A DNA stretch of 64,000 nt. Source: Trichocoleus sp. FACHB-46 (GTDB lineage Bacteria > Cyanobacteriota > Cyanobacteriia > FACHB-46). The stretch lies in NCBI RefSeq assembly GCF_014695385.1, contig NZ_JACJOD010000010.1:103685-167684 (forward strand), given 5' to 3'. A program made the position numbers and the translations under genes. The notes under the pieces are model-generated. The model was not told the origin of the DNA. It did not search any database and saw only the letters and a list, made by a program, of their open reading frames with translations. Shown piece by piece: positions 54,787 through 63,787 of this stretch. Numbering within the stretch: position 1 is the first letter of the stretch; the number at the start of each line of letters is the position of its first letter.

Positions 54787-56076
54787 TTACTTTGACGGCT
54801 GCAATGCTTGTACTAAAACCGCGATCGCCTTCTGTTTTTGTGGGTCTGCGCCTTGAGCATAAGCTAACTGGAATGGCACTTCTATATCTGGCTTCACGCC
54901 TCTCCCTTCAAGCCGTTCTCCGTTGACAAACACATCTACCACAGCTAGATATAGTAGGCTACCATCCTGCATCAGAAATGGGCGACCTCCCACCACAGCT
55001 CCTGGAGTTTGGCTACCAATCACGGCTCCAATGTTGTATTTCTGAAAGCCATAAGCCAAAATCTCTTTACCACTTCTAGAGCGTTGGTTGACCAACATAA
55101 CGACTGGCTTGCTCCAACGGTAATTGAGGTCAGTTTTGGTGCCATCGCGTTCAACTTGAGTCAGGGTTGGAGTCTTGGCAGTAAAGAAGTTGAGATATTC
55201 CGGGATAGCACCACCCCAACCCTCTCGCAAGTCTAAAATTAATCCGTCTGCTGTTCTCAAATCGCCATAGATTAGCGATCGCTTTAATTCCTCTTGGTAG
55301 CGATCGCCCGCATAAGACCAAATATGCACATAGCCAATTCGCTGATTCTCTTGCTCAATCATCTCCGTGCTCGCCTGCATCGCTTCTAAAAAAAGCTTGG
55401 TGGGATCTAGAGATTTGGGAGTAACGGTAATTGTTTGAGTGCTAGCCGCATCCGAGGTGCGCTGAATGGAGACTTTGACTCCTTGCCCTACCTTGCCGAC
55501 AAAAGATTGGATTGGTTGGTAAGGACGGCCCTCGACACTGAGTAAGCGATCGCCCACCTTCAAGCCTGCCTTCTCCGCAGGGCTGCCATTGAGGATAGCG
55601 CTGATAAAAGTTTGACCGTTCAGCTCTTGGGTGAAAATGCCAATGCCAGGATATTCCACCTTGCCATCTGGGAAGAACTTTCTCAGTTGTCTCCACAAAC
55701 TATCAGATTGAAAGATGCCTAAAAGTTGGTAGTAAGCAGGTTCGGAGCGAGTGTAAAACTGCGTATGAGAAGTCTGCAACTCAGACAACATCTGATTGAT
55801 CACGACAGCGGCTGCTTCCATCGAGCTGGCTTGCGCTACTAAGGGCCTGTAGCGATCGCGAATTGCCTGCCAGTCCACGCCATTAAACCTGCGATCGTAA
55901 AAGTTTTGATTGACTGTCTGCCAAGCTTGTTCAAACACTGCACTTTTAGGGTCTGCTAGTCTGGAAACTGCTGGTAAGACGAGTAGGGCAACTAAAAGTA
56001 AACCTGTAACACTTGTAATCGCTAAAGCAAGCCAGCGGTGTAAATTCTTAAGCGATTTTTGGTGCAGGCTAGACAT
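54787..56076 (-). CDS. S41-family PDZ protease with altered catalytic site
   Basis: A 429-residue exported or membrane-anchored protein: a hydrophobic anchor (~17-39), a helical region (~45-110), a PDZ domain (~140-205, ISAILNGSPAEKAGLKVGDRLLSV when read in parts) and an S41 peptidase core. The serine region reads NQRSRSGKEI (Ser333/Ser335). The position 25 residues on, where C-terminal processing proteases have the catalytic lysine, is Ala360 in QTPGAVVG. It may use a different catalytic arrangement, like the tricorn branch, or be inactive. Substrate unknown. It lies upstream of and divergent from the CheY-like regulator. Confidence 0.8.
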   Translation of the reverse strand: MSSLHQKSLKNLHRWLALAITSVTGLLLVALLVLPAVSRLADPKSAVFEQAWQTVNQNFYDRRFNGVDWQAIRDRYRPLVAQASSMEAAAVVINQMLSELQTSHTQFYTRSEPAYYQLLGIFQSDSLWRQLRKFFPDGKVEYPGIGIFTQELNGQTFISAILNGSPAEKAGLKVGDRLLSVEGRPYQPIQSFVGKVGQGVKVSIQRTSDAASTQTITVTPKSLDPTKLFLEAMQASTEMIEQENQRIGYVHIWSYAGDRYQEELKRSLIYGDLRTADGLILDLREGWGGAIPEYLNFFTAKTPTLTQVERDGTKTDLNYRWSKPVVMLVNQRSRSGKEILAYGFQKYNIGAVIGSQTPGAVVGGRPFLMQDGSLLYLAVVDVFVNGERLEGRGVKPDIEVPFQLAYAQGADPQKQKAIAVLVQALQPSK

Positions 56077-56493
56077 TGGAAAAACTTCCGCAAATCAATT
56101 GTTCTTTAATTGAGACTGGTCTTATCACTAGCCTAATTAAGCTCTGCTTTTCTACATTAGTTTTTAATAGCAAAAGCTCGCAGAGATGAGTGATGTGAAT
56201 GCTTAGCTTTGGCAATGCTGAAGTGGTTTGGCATTACTGCCCACTAGGTTCTGGCTCTGACAAAAGCTGATAATTCTGGCTTCTAATGAAGCACTTTTGT
56301 TGGTAGCTAAATATTCTCGGCTAGGGCAAAAACTGATTTGACTGGCTCAGGTTTGCTACCTTAAGAAGAAATTTAGGGACTAGACTGTCAGCTATGCAAT
56401 TTTAGAATTTGGACTAGAGCGCCGATGAGGTGAATAGAAAAGGCCAAGAAATAATAGAGAATACGGTCAACCCCCCTATCTAGGATCTAGTTT
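56077..56493. other. Intergenic region between the S41 gene and the response regulator
   Basis: 417 bp between divergent genes. AGGATC about eight bases before 56494 may serve as a ribosome site. I see no RNA gene, repeat or recognised operator. Confidence 0.45.
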
Positions 56494-56862
56494 ATGAGTA
56501 AACGGATTCTTCTTGTAGAAGATAACGAAATCCACCGTCTGTTCACCCAAGATTTTTTAGAGTCGCAAGGATATCAAGTCCTAAGTCTGTGTGACGGCAT
56601 TGATTTCTTGGAAACGGTGACTGAGTTTCAACCAGACTTACTCATCTTAGATCTAAGGCTACCTCAAGTGGATGGATTCACGCTGCTTCAAGAACTACAA
56701 CAGTCGCAGTGGCATGCTTTGCCTGTGGTGGTCGTAACGGCCTATGCTTTTTATCGGGAGAAACAAAGAGCGTTGAGGATGGGGGTGCGTTCTTACCTGA
56801 CTAAGCCCATCAAGCTAGAAGCGATCATCCAAGCGATTGAGGTGGAGCTGAGCCTTAACTAG
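56494..56862 (+). CDS. CheY-like single-domain response regulator
   Basis: A 122-residue receiver domain without an output domain. Acidic Glu10 and Asp11 come from VEDNE, the phospho-acceptor Asp lies in LLILDLRLPQVDG, Thr follows in VVVTAYAF, and the conserved Lys-Pro is in YLTKPIK. It probably relays signals to a partner protein or is part of a phosphorelay. Two hybrid-type kinases lie within 5 kb (52291-54096 and 58102-60183) but neither is directly adjacent, so pairing is only a suggestion. A terminator-like hairpin follows at 57073. Confidence 0.9.
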   Translation: MSKRILLVEDNEIHRLFTQDFLESQGYQVLSLCDGIDFLETVTEFQPDLLILDLRLPQVDGFTLLQELQQSQWHALPVVVVTAYAFYREKQRALRMGVRSYLTKPIKLEAIIQAIEVELSLN

Positions 56863-57187
56863 CTAAACTATGACTGCTCTGGGCTATTGATCAGTGAGAG
56901 GGGCACCGTTGGTTGCTCACCCCACGAAACCTGTCAAATATAACCTGCCTTGAAACTTAAACCAGGGTCTACCTAAAGAGGTGGATTGCGACAGCTACTA
57001 TTCGTAACTCTAGATACAAGACAGGCAAAATTAGAAGGGCTAAATTTTATTCATGTTTATATTCCTCAACGAGAGTCTTTGACTATGTGTTAAAGACTCT
57101 TTTATTGCTTTTCTAGAGAAATCCCAGAAGCACGCCTAGTTGAAAAGCCCAATGCTGTGATCAATATCTTCGCGAGCGTCCTCACCC
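56863..57187. other. Intergenic region before galU
   Basis: 325 bp containing the terminator at 57073-57104. No other element was recognised; galU has no clear ribosome site. Confidence 0.45.
57073..57104 (+). terminator. Rho-independent terminator
   Basis: GAGTCTTT (57073-57080) pairs perfectly with AAAGACTC (57092-57099) and is followed by TTTTATT. It lies 210 bp after the response-regulator stop and 84 bp before galU, so it could also act as a leader attenuator for galU. Confidence 0.7.
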
Positions 57188-58105
57188 ATGCTTCCAGCGA
57201 TCGCCGTTCCTCAGCTCTCTAGTTCCCCTTCTGTGCGTAAGGCTGTGATTCCAGCCGCAGGCTTTGGTACACGTCTCTTTCCCGCTACCAAGGCAGTTAA
57301 GAAGGAGCTATTTCCGATTATTGACGCTGAAGGGCGAGCCAAGCCTGTGATTTTGGCGATCGTAGAAGAAGCGCTTAGTGCTGGGATTGAATCGGTCGGG
57401 ATTGTGGTGCAGCCCAGCGATCGCGAGCTGTTTGAAACCTTCTTTAAAGCACCACCCGAGGGAGATTATTTCCAGAAACTAGTGGCGAAACAGGGCCCTT
57501 ACTTGGACTATCTTCAGGAGGTAGGCGATCGCATCACAATTTTGACCCAGGAGCAGCAAGAGGGCTTCGGTCATGCGGTCTTCTGTGCCAAAGACTGGGT
57601 ACAGGATGAGCCGTTTCTGCTGCTCTTAGGTGATCACGTCTACAAGTCTGATTTGGAGGTCTCCTGTGCGGCTCAGATGTTGGCTATGTTCGAGCGCTGC
57701 GGCAAGAGTGTCATTAGTCTGGAAGTGACCCCAGCCGCCGAGATTAGCCATAGAGGATGTGTGACAGGTACGTGGCAGGAGCCACAGGTATTGCTAGACG
57801 TGACTCAGTTGGTGGAAAAGCCAGAGGTAGAGTATGCGCGGCAACATCTACATATACCTGGCATGGACCCGGATCAATTGCTATCTATTTTCGGCATGTA
57901 TGTGCTGCCACCACAAATTTTTGACTACCTGGAAGAGCAGATCCGAGGCAATTTACGCGATCGCAATGAATTTCAGCTCACCTCTGGCCTAGAGCGGCTG
58001 CGGCAAGAGTTAGGCATGATGGGCTATATGGTGCAAGGGCGATCGTTTGATACAGGATTACCAGACGCATACCGCCAAGCCCTAATTGAGTTTCGGCAGC
58101 CTTAG
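57188..58105 (+). CDS. galU: UTP-glucose-1-phosphate uridylyltransferase
   Basis: A 305-residue cytoplasmic nucleotidyltransferase that makes UDP-glucose. The signature AVIPAAGFGTRLFPATKAV is at ~18-36 (nucleotide loop with catalytic Arg), followed by KELFPI. EQQEGFGHAVFCAKDWV, LLLGDHVY (metal Asp) and VEKPEVEYAR follow. It belongs to the bacterial GalU type; cyanobacteria often also carry the unrelated CugP enzyme. UDP-glucose feeds the Ugd/UXS enzymes at 8.7-11.2 kb and sulfolipid, cellulose or sucrose synthesis. Its last bases overlap the convergent kinase gene by 4 bp. Confidence 0.92.
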   Translation: MLPAIAVPQLSSSPSVRKAVIPAAGFGTRLFPATKAVKKELFPIIDAEGRAKPVILAIVEEALSAGIESVGIVVQPSDRELFETFFKAPPEGDYFQKLVAKQGPYLDYLQEVGDRITILTQEQQEGFGHAVFCAKDWVQDEPFLLLLGDHVYKSDLEVSCAAQMLAMFERCGKSVISLEVTPAAEISHRGCVTGTWQEPQVLLDVTQLVEKPEVEYARQHLHIPGMDPDQLLSIFGMYVLPPQIFDYLEEQIRGNLRDRNEFQLTSGLERLRQELGMMGYMVQGRSFDTGLPDAYRQALIEFRQP

Positions 58106-60183
58106 GAAGTGGGCAAGGGAAACTCAATACTAAATCGCGTCTGTGCGGCTTCACTAGCGACGTGGATGGTCGCGCCTAACCGTTCGACCCGTTTCTTGAC
58201 TAACGCTAAGCCTAAGCCAGTACCGCTATACTTCCAGGGATCGTTGTTGGGGATGCGGTAGAACTTATCAAAAATGCGATCGCATTCCTCCACTGGGATC
58301 TCCACCCCAGAATTGCTGATATGTAGCTGTAACCGTTCGGGGGTAGCCTCGGCGGAGATTTTAATCTGCTCACCTGGGGGGGTGTATTTACAGGCGTTAC
58401 CAAGCAACTCCGACAAGACGCGCTCTAAATCAATCAGGTCTGTAGTGAGAGCAGGGAGATCATCAGGGAGATCAACCTGGATTTGCTGCTGTTGAGTATG
58501 AGCCCGTTCCATAAAAGTTTCTGCTACATGCGGCACCCAAGTACTAAGTTTGATGCTGGTTAATAGTAAGGGTTCTGCATCAGCATCTAGGCGGGACAAG
58601 TCTAGCAGGTCATTAATTAAGCTAATTTCTTGTTCACATTCGCTCTGCAAAATCTGGAAATAACGCTCTAAATCTGCTGATGGTGGTATCTCTAGCGGCT
58701 CTAAAGTCATCTTCAACATCTGAGTTGCCATTTTGATGTTGGAGATAGGAGTGCGTAACTCATGGGATATGGTGCTTAAAAAGTCATCCTTGAGACCATT
58801 GAGTCTTTCTAGGGCTGCCACTTGGGCCTGAGCCGCCTGATAGAGCCGCGCTTGGCGAATAGCGATCGCGCATTGGTTGGCTACTTGCTGCACTAAATGT
58901 AATTCTAAATCTCTAAAAGGATAGTCTTTGTCATTGACCAAGCGTAGATCTCCTAATACTCCTTGGTCATCCACGATCGCGCAAGCCAGCATGGCAACTC
59001 GCCCTTGAATCGGATGGGGGATTAAGTTGCACAACTGTAGGGATTGCCCTTCTTGGAGTTGCTCATATTCAGGGAAATAGGCCATCTCGATCACAGAGCC
59101 TTGCTCTGAAAACATAGAGGCAGTGTATTCATAAGCGATCGTCGCAGTTTGTTGGGTCAGATCGTACAGAGCTGCTTGGCAACGATTTACGCCTAGTACT
59201 AGAGCTAACTCCTGCACAACAGTAGCTAAAATTTGTCCTTCATCCAAGCTATCCCGCAACTTATCGGTGATGCGCTTGAGCATGTCATTAAAGTCGAGGA
59301 CTTGATGCAACTGAGCAGTATACTGGCGTAGCGATCGCTCGGCCTGCTTGCGTTGCGTAATATCGTGAAAGATACAGTGAATTGCCTTGAGCTGATCTGC
59401 TTCAAATCGGCTGCTCAAGGTGCCTTCAACTATAACTTCTCGTCCCTCTTTACCCAAAAATGTGATTTCCAAGCTGCGGGTAGCGGGTTTTGCCTGCACC
59501 CAGTAGATTGCTTCTAGCCATCGTCCTCGGCTTTGCGGATGCACAATGTCTATGGCTAAGTTGTTGAGGTCCGCTTCGTCATAACCCAACGTATGTTTCC
59601 ATGCGGGGTTGACATAGAGCAACTCCCCAGACGGAGACATGATATGGATTAAATCATTGGCATGGTCTAAGAAGTTTTGCAACCGTGCTTGGCTCGTGCG
59701 CAGTTCAGCGTTTACAGCTTCTAATTGGTCTGCTTGCCGTTGGATCTGAGCAGTCTTCTGAAACAGCTCTACAAAGGCAGCTACCTTGGAGAGGAGAATT
59801 TCTGGCTCAATCGGTTTGAATAAATAATCTACTGCTCCGACCGAATAGCCTTTGTAAACCAGCTGGTCGCTGTTGTGGAGCGCCGTCATGAAAATAATCG
59901 GGATATGGCGCGATCGCGCGCGGCTACGAATTAGAGTCGCCGTCTCAAATCCATCCATTTCCGGCATTTGGATATCGAGCAAAATCAGAGCAAAGTCTTG
60001 CTCCAGCAAGCACTTCAAGGCTTCTTTACCCGAACAAACTCGCACCAAATTTTGACCTAAACTAGCGAGAACTCCTTCTAGCGCTAGCAAATTTTCTACA
60101 TGGTCATCGACCAGAAGAATATTGACTGGAGGCTCAGTTTGCATCATTCCATTGCAACCCAGGGTAGTACCTGACAGCGGCAT
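58102..60183 (-). CDS. Receiver-PAS-GAF hybrid histidine kinase
   Basis: A 693-residue protein. Receiver domain first (~18-135, phospho-acceptor Asp in LILLDIQMPEMDG, Lys in YLFKPIE). Then coiled coil, PAS (~165-285, FLDHANDLIHIMSP), GAF (~300-470), HisKA with SHELRTPISNIKM, and HATPase_c with NACKYT and GTGLGLALVKKRV. The N-terminal receiver plus C-terminal kinase is a layout common in cyanobacterial phosphorelays. The start is unclear: ATG at 60183 (used here), 60147 and 60144 are all in frame, and none has a good ribosome site. The GAF-kinase half is a close paralogue of the kinase at 52291-54096. Confidence 0.87.
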   Translation of the reverse strand: MPLSGTTLGCNGMMQTEPPVNILLVDDHVENLLALEGVLASLGQNLVRVCSGKEALKCLLEQDFALILLDIQMPEMDGFETATLIRSRARSRHIPIIFMTALHNSDQLVYKGYSVGAVDYLFKPIEPEILLSKVAAFVELFQKTAQIQRQADQLEAVNAELRTSQARLQNFLDHANDLIHIMSPSGELLYVNPAWKHTLGYDEADLNNLAIDIVHPQSRGRWLEAIYWVQAKPATRSLEITFLGKEGREVIVEGTLSSRFEADQLKAIHCIFHDITQRKQAERSLRQYTAQLHQVLDFNDMLKRITDKLRDSLDEGQILATVVQELALVLGVNRCQAALYDLTQQTATIAYEYTASMFSEQGSVIEMAYFPEYEQLQEGQSLQLCNLIPHPIQGRVAMLACAIVDDQGVLGDLRLVNDKDYPFRDLELHLVQQVANQCAIAIRQARLYQAAQAQVAALERLNGLKDDFLSTISHELRTPISNIKMATQMLKMTLEPLEIPPSADLERYFQILQSECEQEISLINDLLDLSRLDADAEPLLLTSIKLSTWVPHVAETFMERAHTQQQQIQVDLPDDLPALTTDLIDLERVLSELLGNACKYTPPGEQIKISAEATPERLQLHISNSGVEIPVEECDRIFDKFYRIPNNDPWKYSGTGLGLALVKKRVERLGATIHVASEAAQTRFSIEFPLPTS

Positions 60184-60634
60184 AGCGGTATAAAGCTAGC
60201 CTGCAAGGACTTTATAGTAGTGAACAGCAATTAACGCTAGTGTGGTTAAGTCACCAGTTTCTTAGTTTAGTGTACGGTGCTTCTAAGTAGTAGCCTCAAG
60301 GGATAGATAAGCGCCGTTATCTATGTAACTTTTAATAGATTTAATTTTAATTTGATTTTATCAGCAAAAAATAATAAAAATGTGTCTAAAACAATTATGA
60401 GAAAAGCCCTTGGGCGTCTGGCCGTGTTTCGACCCCAAGGGCTTTTGCTTTAGAGTCACTCCCCACATGAGTAAATGTACAGTCTTTCTACCCATGCTTT
60501 AGTCCCATTAAGTGACACTTTTCTGACTGTCCTCACTGATGTGGCTTATGTAGGACACATAGCAATCCACCAATTTCATAAATTATTCAGGACTGGTATA
60601 TAGATTCAGAAAATCTAGATTCAAGGGGCAAGAG
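60184..60634. other. Intergenic region upstream of the hybrid kinase
   Basis: 451 bp with the strong hairpin at 60402-60446 and a very A/T-rich stretch at 60320-60400 that could hold the kinase promoter. No RNA gene was recognised. Confidence 0.5.
60402..60446. terminator. Bidirectional rho-independent terminator
   Basis: AAAAGCCCTTGGG (60402-60414) pairs perfectly with CCCAAGGGCTTTT (60434-60446). The A-run on one side and T-run on the other let it work on either strand. In context it ends the minus-strand transcript of the two genes at 60635-62111. Confidence 0.85.
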
Positions 60635-61279
60635 TTATTTGTCAAAGGAGAATTGGAATGGGCCTAGCGAAAGTGAGGTAGCCATTGCCGCTTCTTGCAC
60701 TGCTTCCTTGACGGTTGGTAGGTCTACAAAGCGGATAGCGTGAGGTGAGCTTAAACCAATCTTGCCAGAAAGCTCTACGTCTTCACTAGCGGCCAGCAAC
60801 AAGCGCAAGCTGTAGGAATCCTGGCGGTTAAAGGGAATGAGAACGACATCCAAGGCGGGTTGTGGTTCCGCAAAGGACAAGGGGGTGAGTTGCTTTACCT
60901 GGTGGTCGCGATCGCCTGAGCGGACCTCGACATGCACTGCTCCATCCTCAGCATCGTCCAGATTCAAGGAGATGCCTAACTTAAACTCGTCAAAATCCTG
61001 TGTGCCTTGATTGAGTAGATGAATCTGGACCACGCGCAAGTTGTCATACTGATATTCCTTTTGCCCATCCGAAATCCGAATCTCAGTGCGGGGACAAGAT
61101 GAACCGAGAACATCTTGGAATTGGGGAGGCGTTTCTACTCTTTGAGCGATCGCAGGTTTACGATTGCGGTAGGCTGCGATCGCGGCATAAAGGGCTGCTC
61201 CCACTCCACCACTAACCAGTAGAGCGATCGCAATGATGAGAATAGTCAGCCAATGGAGATTAAGTAGAAAATCTAACAT
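60635..61279 (-). CDS. Single-span membrane protein of unknown function
   Basis: A 214-residue protein from the ATG at 61279: short N-terminus, one hydrophobic helix (about 10-35, LTILIIAIALLVSGGVGAAL) and a soluble beta-rich domain (about 55-205). The domain contains FDEFKLGISLNL and FNRQDSYSLRLLLAA. An open frame extends 36 codons further upstream, overlapping the preceding gene, but the amino-acid composition there is atypical. I see no catalytic motif. It follows the acidic anchored protein on the same strand and is probably co-transcribed with it; the terminator at 60402 would end both. Function unknown. Confidence 0.65.
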   Translation of the reverse strand: MLDFLLNLHWLTILIIAIALLVSGGVGAALYAAIAAYRNRKPAIAQRVETPPQFQDVLGSSCPRTEIRISDGQKEYQYDNLRVVQIHLLNQGTQDFDEFKLGISLNLDDAEDGAVHVEVRSGDRDHQVKQLTPLSFAEPQPALDVVLIPFNRQDSYSLRLLLAASEDVELSGKIGLSSPHAIRFVDLPTVKEAVQEAAMATSLSLGPFQFSFDK

Positions 61280-61364
61280 CCTTTGCCATTCCGTAACTTC
61301 TAACTGATCTCCAACACCTGATCTTTGCCCCAGTGAAATGTCTCTTTTACGGTTCGTCAGAACT

Positions 61365-62111
61365 CTACAGCTTCCGCTCCTGCCCAATCCCCACGAGAGT
61401 TTGCCAGATAGCTATGAAGAAGGTGCAGACAATCAGTGCAAAAGCTTCTGGCCGCTTGAGTAAATCTTTAGCTTCGAGGTTAGGGGCGATCGCCTGATTA
61501 TCGTCATTGGTACCATTCGCATTGCCATCATTCTCAGGATTAGCTGTAGTTTGGAAGCTGGGGGCAGAAGATGCGGGTTGCTGTGGTGCAGGTTCTCCGG
61601 TGGGGGTTGCGGTATCTGTGGCTGCAACCTGATCCTCAAAGTTCGCCGCGATCGCCACAGGCTCTTCTGGTTTAGGTGCTTCTGGCTCTGGTGCTTCTAG
61701 CTCGGACTCCTCCGCCACAGGCTGTTCTGACTTAGATTCCTCTGGTTTAGGCTCTGCGATCGCCAGTTCCCCAGAAGGCGGCGTTTCTGGATCTGCTTGG
61801 GGTGCTTCTACCTCAATTGCAGCAGTAATCTCAGTTAGGTGGAGGGTCTCGGCGGTCTCAACCGTTTCTGTGTCTAAGCTCAACTGTGCTTCTAGACGCT
61901 CTTCTAGAATGGACGGCGTCAGGAGCGGAGCAATCAATTCGTTACTAGCGGTGTCTGGTTTCTGGTGCCCTGGCTCAAACTCCTCAGCAGCCTGATGAAG
62001 CTGGGGTTCCACCGTTCCCTCTTTTGCTTCTGATGCTTGCTGGGTCAAGGTAAGCTGCTTGTCGCCTAAAGCCCGAATGGTGGATAAGAGGTTTTTGTGT
62101 TTGTGAGGCAT
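61365..62111 (-). CDS. Acidic low-complexity protein with a C-terminal membrane anchor
   Basis: A 248-residue protein. After a short basic start (MPHKHKNLLSTIRALGDKQL), residues ~25-210 are Glu/Pro/Ala/Thr-rich, probably disordered, with imperfect repeats of EPEAPKPEEP type. A single hydrophobic helix (about 223-242, AFALIVCTFFIAIWQTLVGIG) lies at the very end, giving a tail-anchored or type-II-like topology. No enzymatic motif. It resembles the C-terminal low-complexity part of the Ycf66 protein at 36132 in composition only. Likely first gene of a two-gene transcript with the protein at 60635-61279. Confidence 0.65.
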   Translation of the reverse strand: MPHKHKNLLSTIRALGDKQLTLTQQASEAKEGTVEPQLHQAAEEFEPGHQKPDTASNELIAPLLTPSILEERLEAQLSLDTETVETAETLHLTEITAAIEVEAPQADPETPPSGELAIAEPKPEESKSEQPVAEESELEAPEPEAPKPEEPVAIAANFEDQVAATDTATPTGEPAPQQPASSAPSFQTTANPENDGNANGTNDDNQAIAPNLEAKDLLKRPEAFALIVCTFFIAIWQTLVGIGQERKL

Positions 62112-62488
62112 GATTGCGGTTCCCAGAGTTAGTTTCAGTAGTAACGAGTTTGAACTGGTGAAACCCAGTTCAGGTCTTGAGCAACCAGTCCGAACTGCTC
62201 AACCAAGAAAAAGAGTTAATAGCATCATTTTCCTCCGAAAGCGCTGCGCTATTACCTGGCCTAACGGATGGACCTAGCACTGATCCCTAGGCTGATTTCC
62301 GCAAATTTAACCCAGTTCAACTAGCAATTAGGTTGCCTCACTGATCGGAGTGCCCGTTTTAGCGGCACCTTTACCAACAAGTACTAAGAATTTGGGAGAT
62401 TGAGCTTATGGGGCAATGATCCGGCTTACATTAAGGTTATGGCGCAACTTACATCACATCTTGCTACGGTTAGGGAGAGCAGATCTAT
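62112..62488. other. Intergenic region between the anchored protein and the stress protein
   Basis: 377 bp between divergent genes. GTGCC and GGCAC around 62350 can form a weak hairpin. AGGGAGAG precedes the stress-protein ATG. No RNA gene or named operator was recognised. Confidence 0.45.
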
Positions 62489-63022
62489 ATGTATCGAAGA
62501 ATCCTTGTTGCGATCGATCACTCCAGCATTAGCCGCCAAGCTTTTGAACAAGCTTTAGCCTTAGCGAAGCTGACAGAAGCAAATCTAATGTTGCTCCACG
62601 TCCTTTCTTACGAAGAAGAAGGAAGTCCTAGATTGCCAGTGCTGACAGGTTTTGACGCTTATCCTGGCATGATCCGGACTCAAGCTTTAGAGCTATACCA
62701 ACAGCAATGGCAAAACTATGAAGGTCAAGGGCTAGCAATGCTGCGATCGCGGGCTCAAGAAGCGGCGGATGTAGGTGTGCGAGTGGAGTTTACCCAAAGC
62801 CCTGGTAGTCCTGGCCGAGCCATCTGTGCCTTAGCTCGAACTTGGGGCGCAGATTTGATTCTGGTGGGGCGTCGAGGTCGATCGGGTCTGAGCGAACTCT
62901 TTTTAGGTAGCGTTAGTAACTATGTGCTGCACCACGCTCCCTGTGCGGTTTTAGTTACCCAAGGAGCGATCGCTCCCAGTCCGCAAGAGCGATCGCCAGA
63001 ACACGTAGAAGTTTTGTCTTAA
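62489..63022 (+). CDS. Universal stress protein
   Basis: A 177-residue UspA-domain protein, opening MYRRILVAIDHSSISRQAFEQ. The ATP-binding signature GRRGRSGLSELFLGSVS follows the family pattern (G-x2-G-x9-G-S), so it should bind ATP rather than belong to the non-binding type. A ~25-residue insertion around 45-75 (rich in Tyr/Gly) is common in cyanobacterial members. It is monocistronic with AGGGAGAG 12 bases before the ATG. Its role in stress survival is inferred from the family only. Confidence 0.9.
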   Translation: MYRRILVAIDHSSISRQAFEQALALAKLTEANLMLLHVLSYEEEGSPRLPVLTGFDAYPGMIRTQALELYQQQWQNYEGQGLAMLRSRAQEAADVGVRVEFTQSPGSPGRAICALARTWGADLILVGRRGRSGLSELFLGSVSNYVLHHAPCAVLVTQGAIAPSPQERSPEHVEVLS

Positions 63023-63030
63023 AAGTTTTG

Positions 63031-63055
63031 TCTTGCCAAAAGAGCAAGAGTTTTT
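63031..63055 (+). terminator. Weak terminator after the stress-protein gene
   Basis: TCTTGC (63031-63036) pairs with GCAAGA (63044-63049), followed by a run of five T residues after one G. It lies nine bases after the stop codon. Confidence 0.55.
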
Positions 63056-63137
63056 CTACCGAGGCAGCCTCAGCAGGTAGGAGGTAGAGTGAAGCGATCG
63101 CGGTCGGAATGCAGTCGTGCGGTCATCTCGCTTAAAT

Positions 63138-63787
63138 TCAGATGCTCAATTCAGAAGTAAGTAACTGGTCAATCACCTCAGCGACTCCATCACCTCGGCT
63201 GCCTTGCGTCACCCAATCCGCTTGTTCTTTCACCATCGGCAGCGCGTTGGCTACGGCTACAGAGAGGGCGCAAATATTCAGAAAAGCGAGATCATTCTCC
63301 GCATCACCAAACCCGACTACGTTCTGTGGAGATAACTCCATGCGTTCTAGGGCTGCTTTCAACCCGGTCGCTTTGTTTAAACCGGAGGGCAGCACCATTA
63401 CAGCTTCTTTATTGAGAATTATCTGTAGCTCTAACCCCAAATCTCTAATGGTTTCTAATACCGTGGTTTCATAGGGTTTCCAAGTTGCTACAATCACGCG
63501 ACCAACAGCTAAGGAATCAACTTGGCGTTCTTGAAGAGCTTGGATAAAGGCTGCGGGAGGGCGATCGCCCAACAATTGCTCTTCACGGGTGTTAGGCCAG
63601 TACAGCAAAGCCCCATTCTCAGCAACCACACAATCAAACCAATCTACCTGCGGCAGCACCTGGAATAGCTCGTCTAACCGTCTACCTGTGACTAAATAAA
63701 ATGAGTTTGCGGCCAGATTCGCGGAGGCGTTGCAAGGCTGCCAGCGTGGTTTTGCTGACTTGACCTTTCGTAGCGAGTGTTCCGTCG
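63138..63787 (-). pseudogene. HAD-superfamily phosphatase (Cof-type), disrupted
   Basis: Remnant of a HAD-IIB hydrolase. Most of the protein is readable on the minus strand: LVTGRRLDELFQVLPQ, DCVVAENGALLYWP, LNKATGLKAALERM and VVGFGDAENDLAFL, the motif II to IV regions of the Cof/SPP type. Two lesions destroy it. First, the reading frame shifts at 63693-63700, where TAAATAAA is a tandem duplication of TAAA; removing one copy joins RLRESGRKLIL to VTGRRLDEL. Second, the nucleophile motif DxDGT is cut: only DGTLATKGQVSK remains before IS-like sequence starts near 63788. The intact gene probably encoded a sugar- or nucleotide-phosphate phosphatase. Confidence 0.8.
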
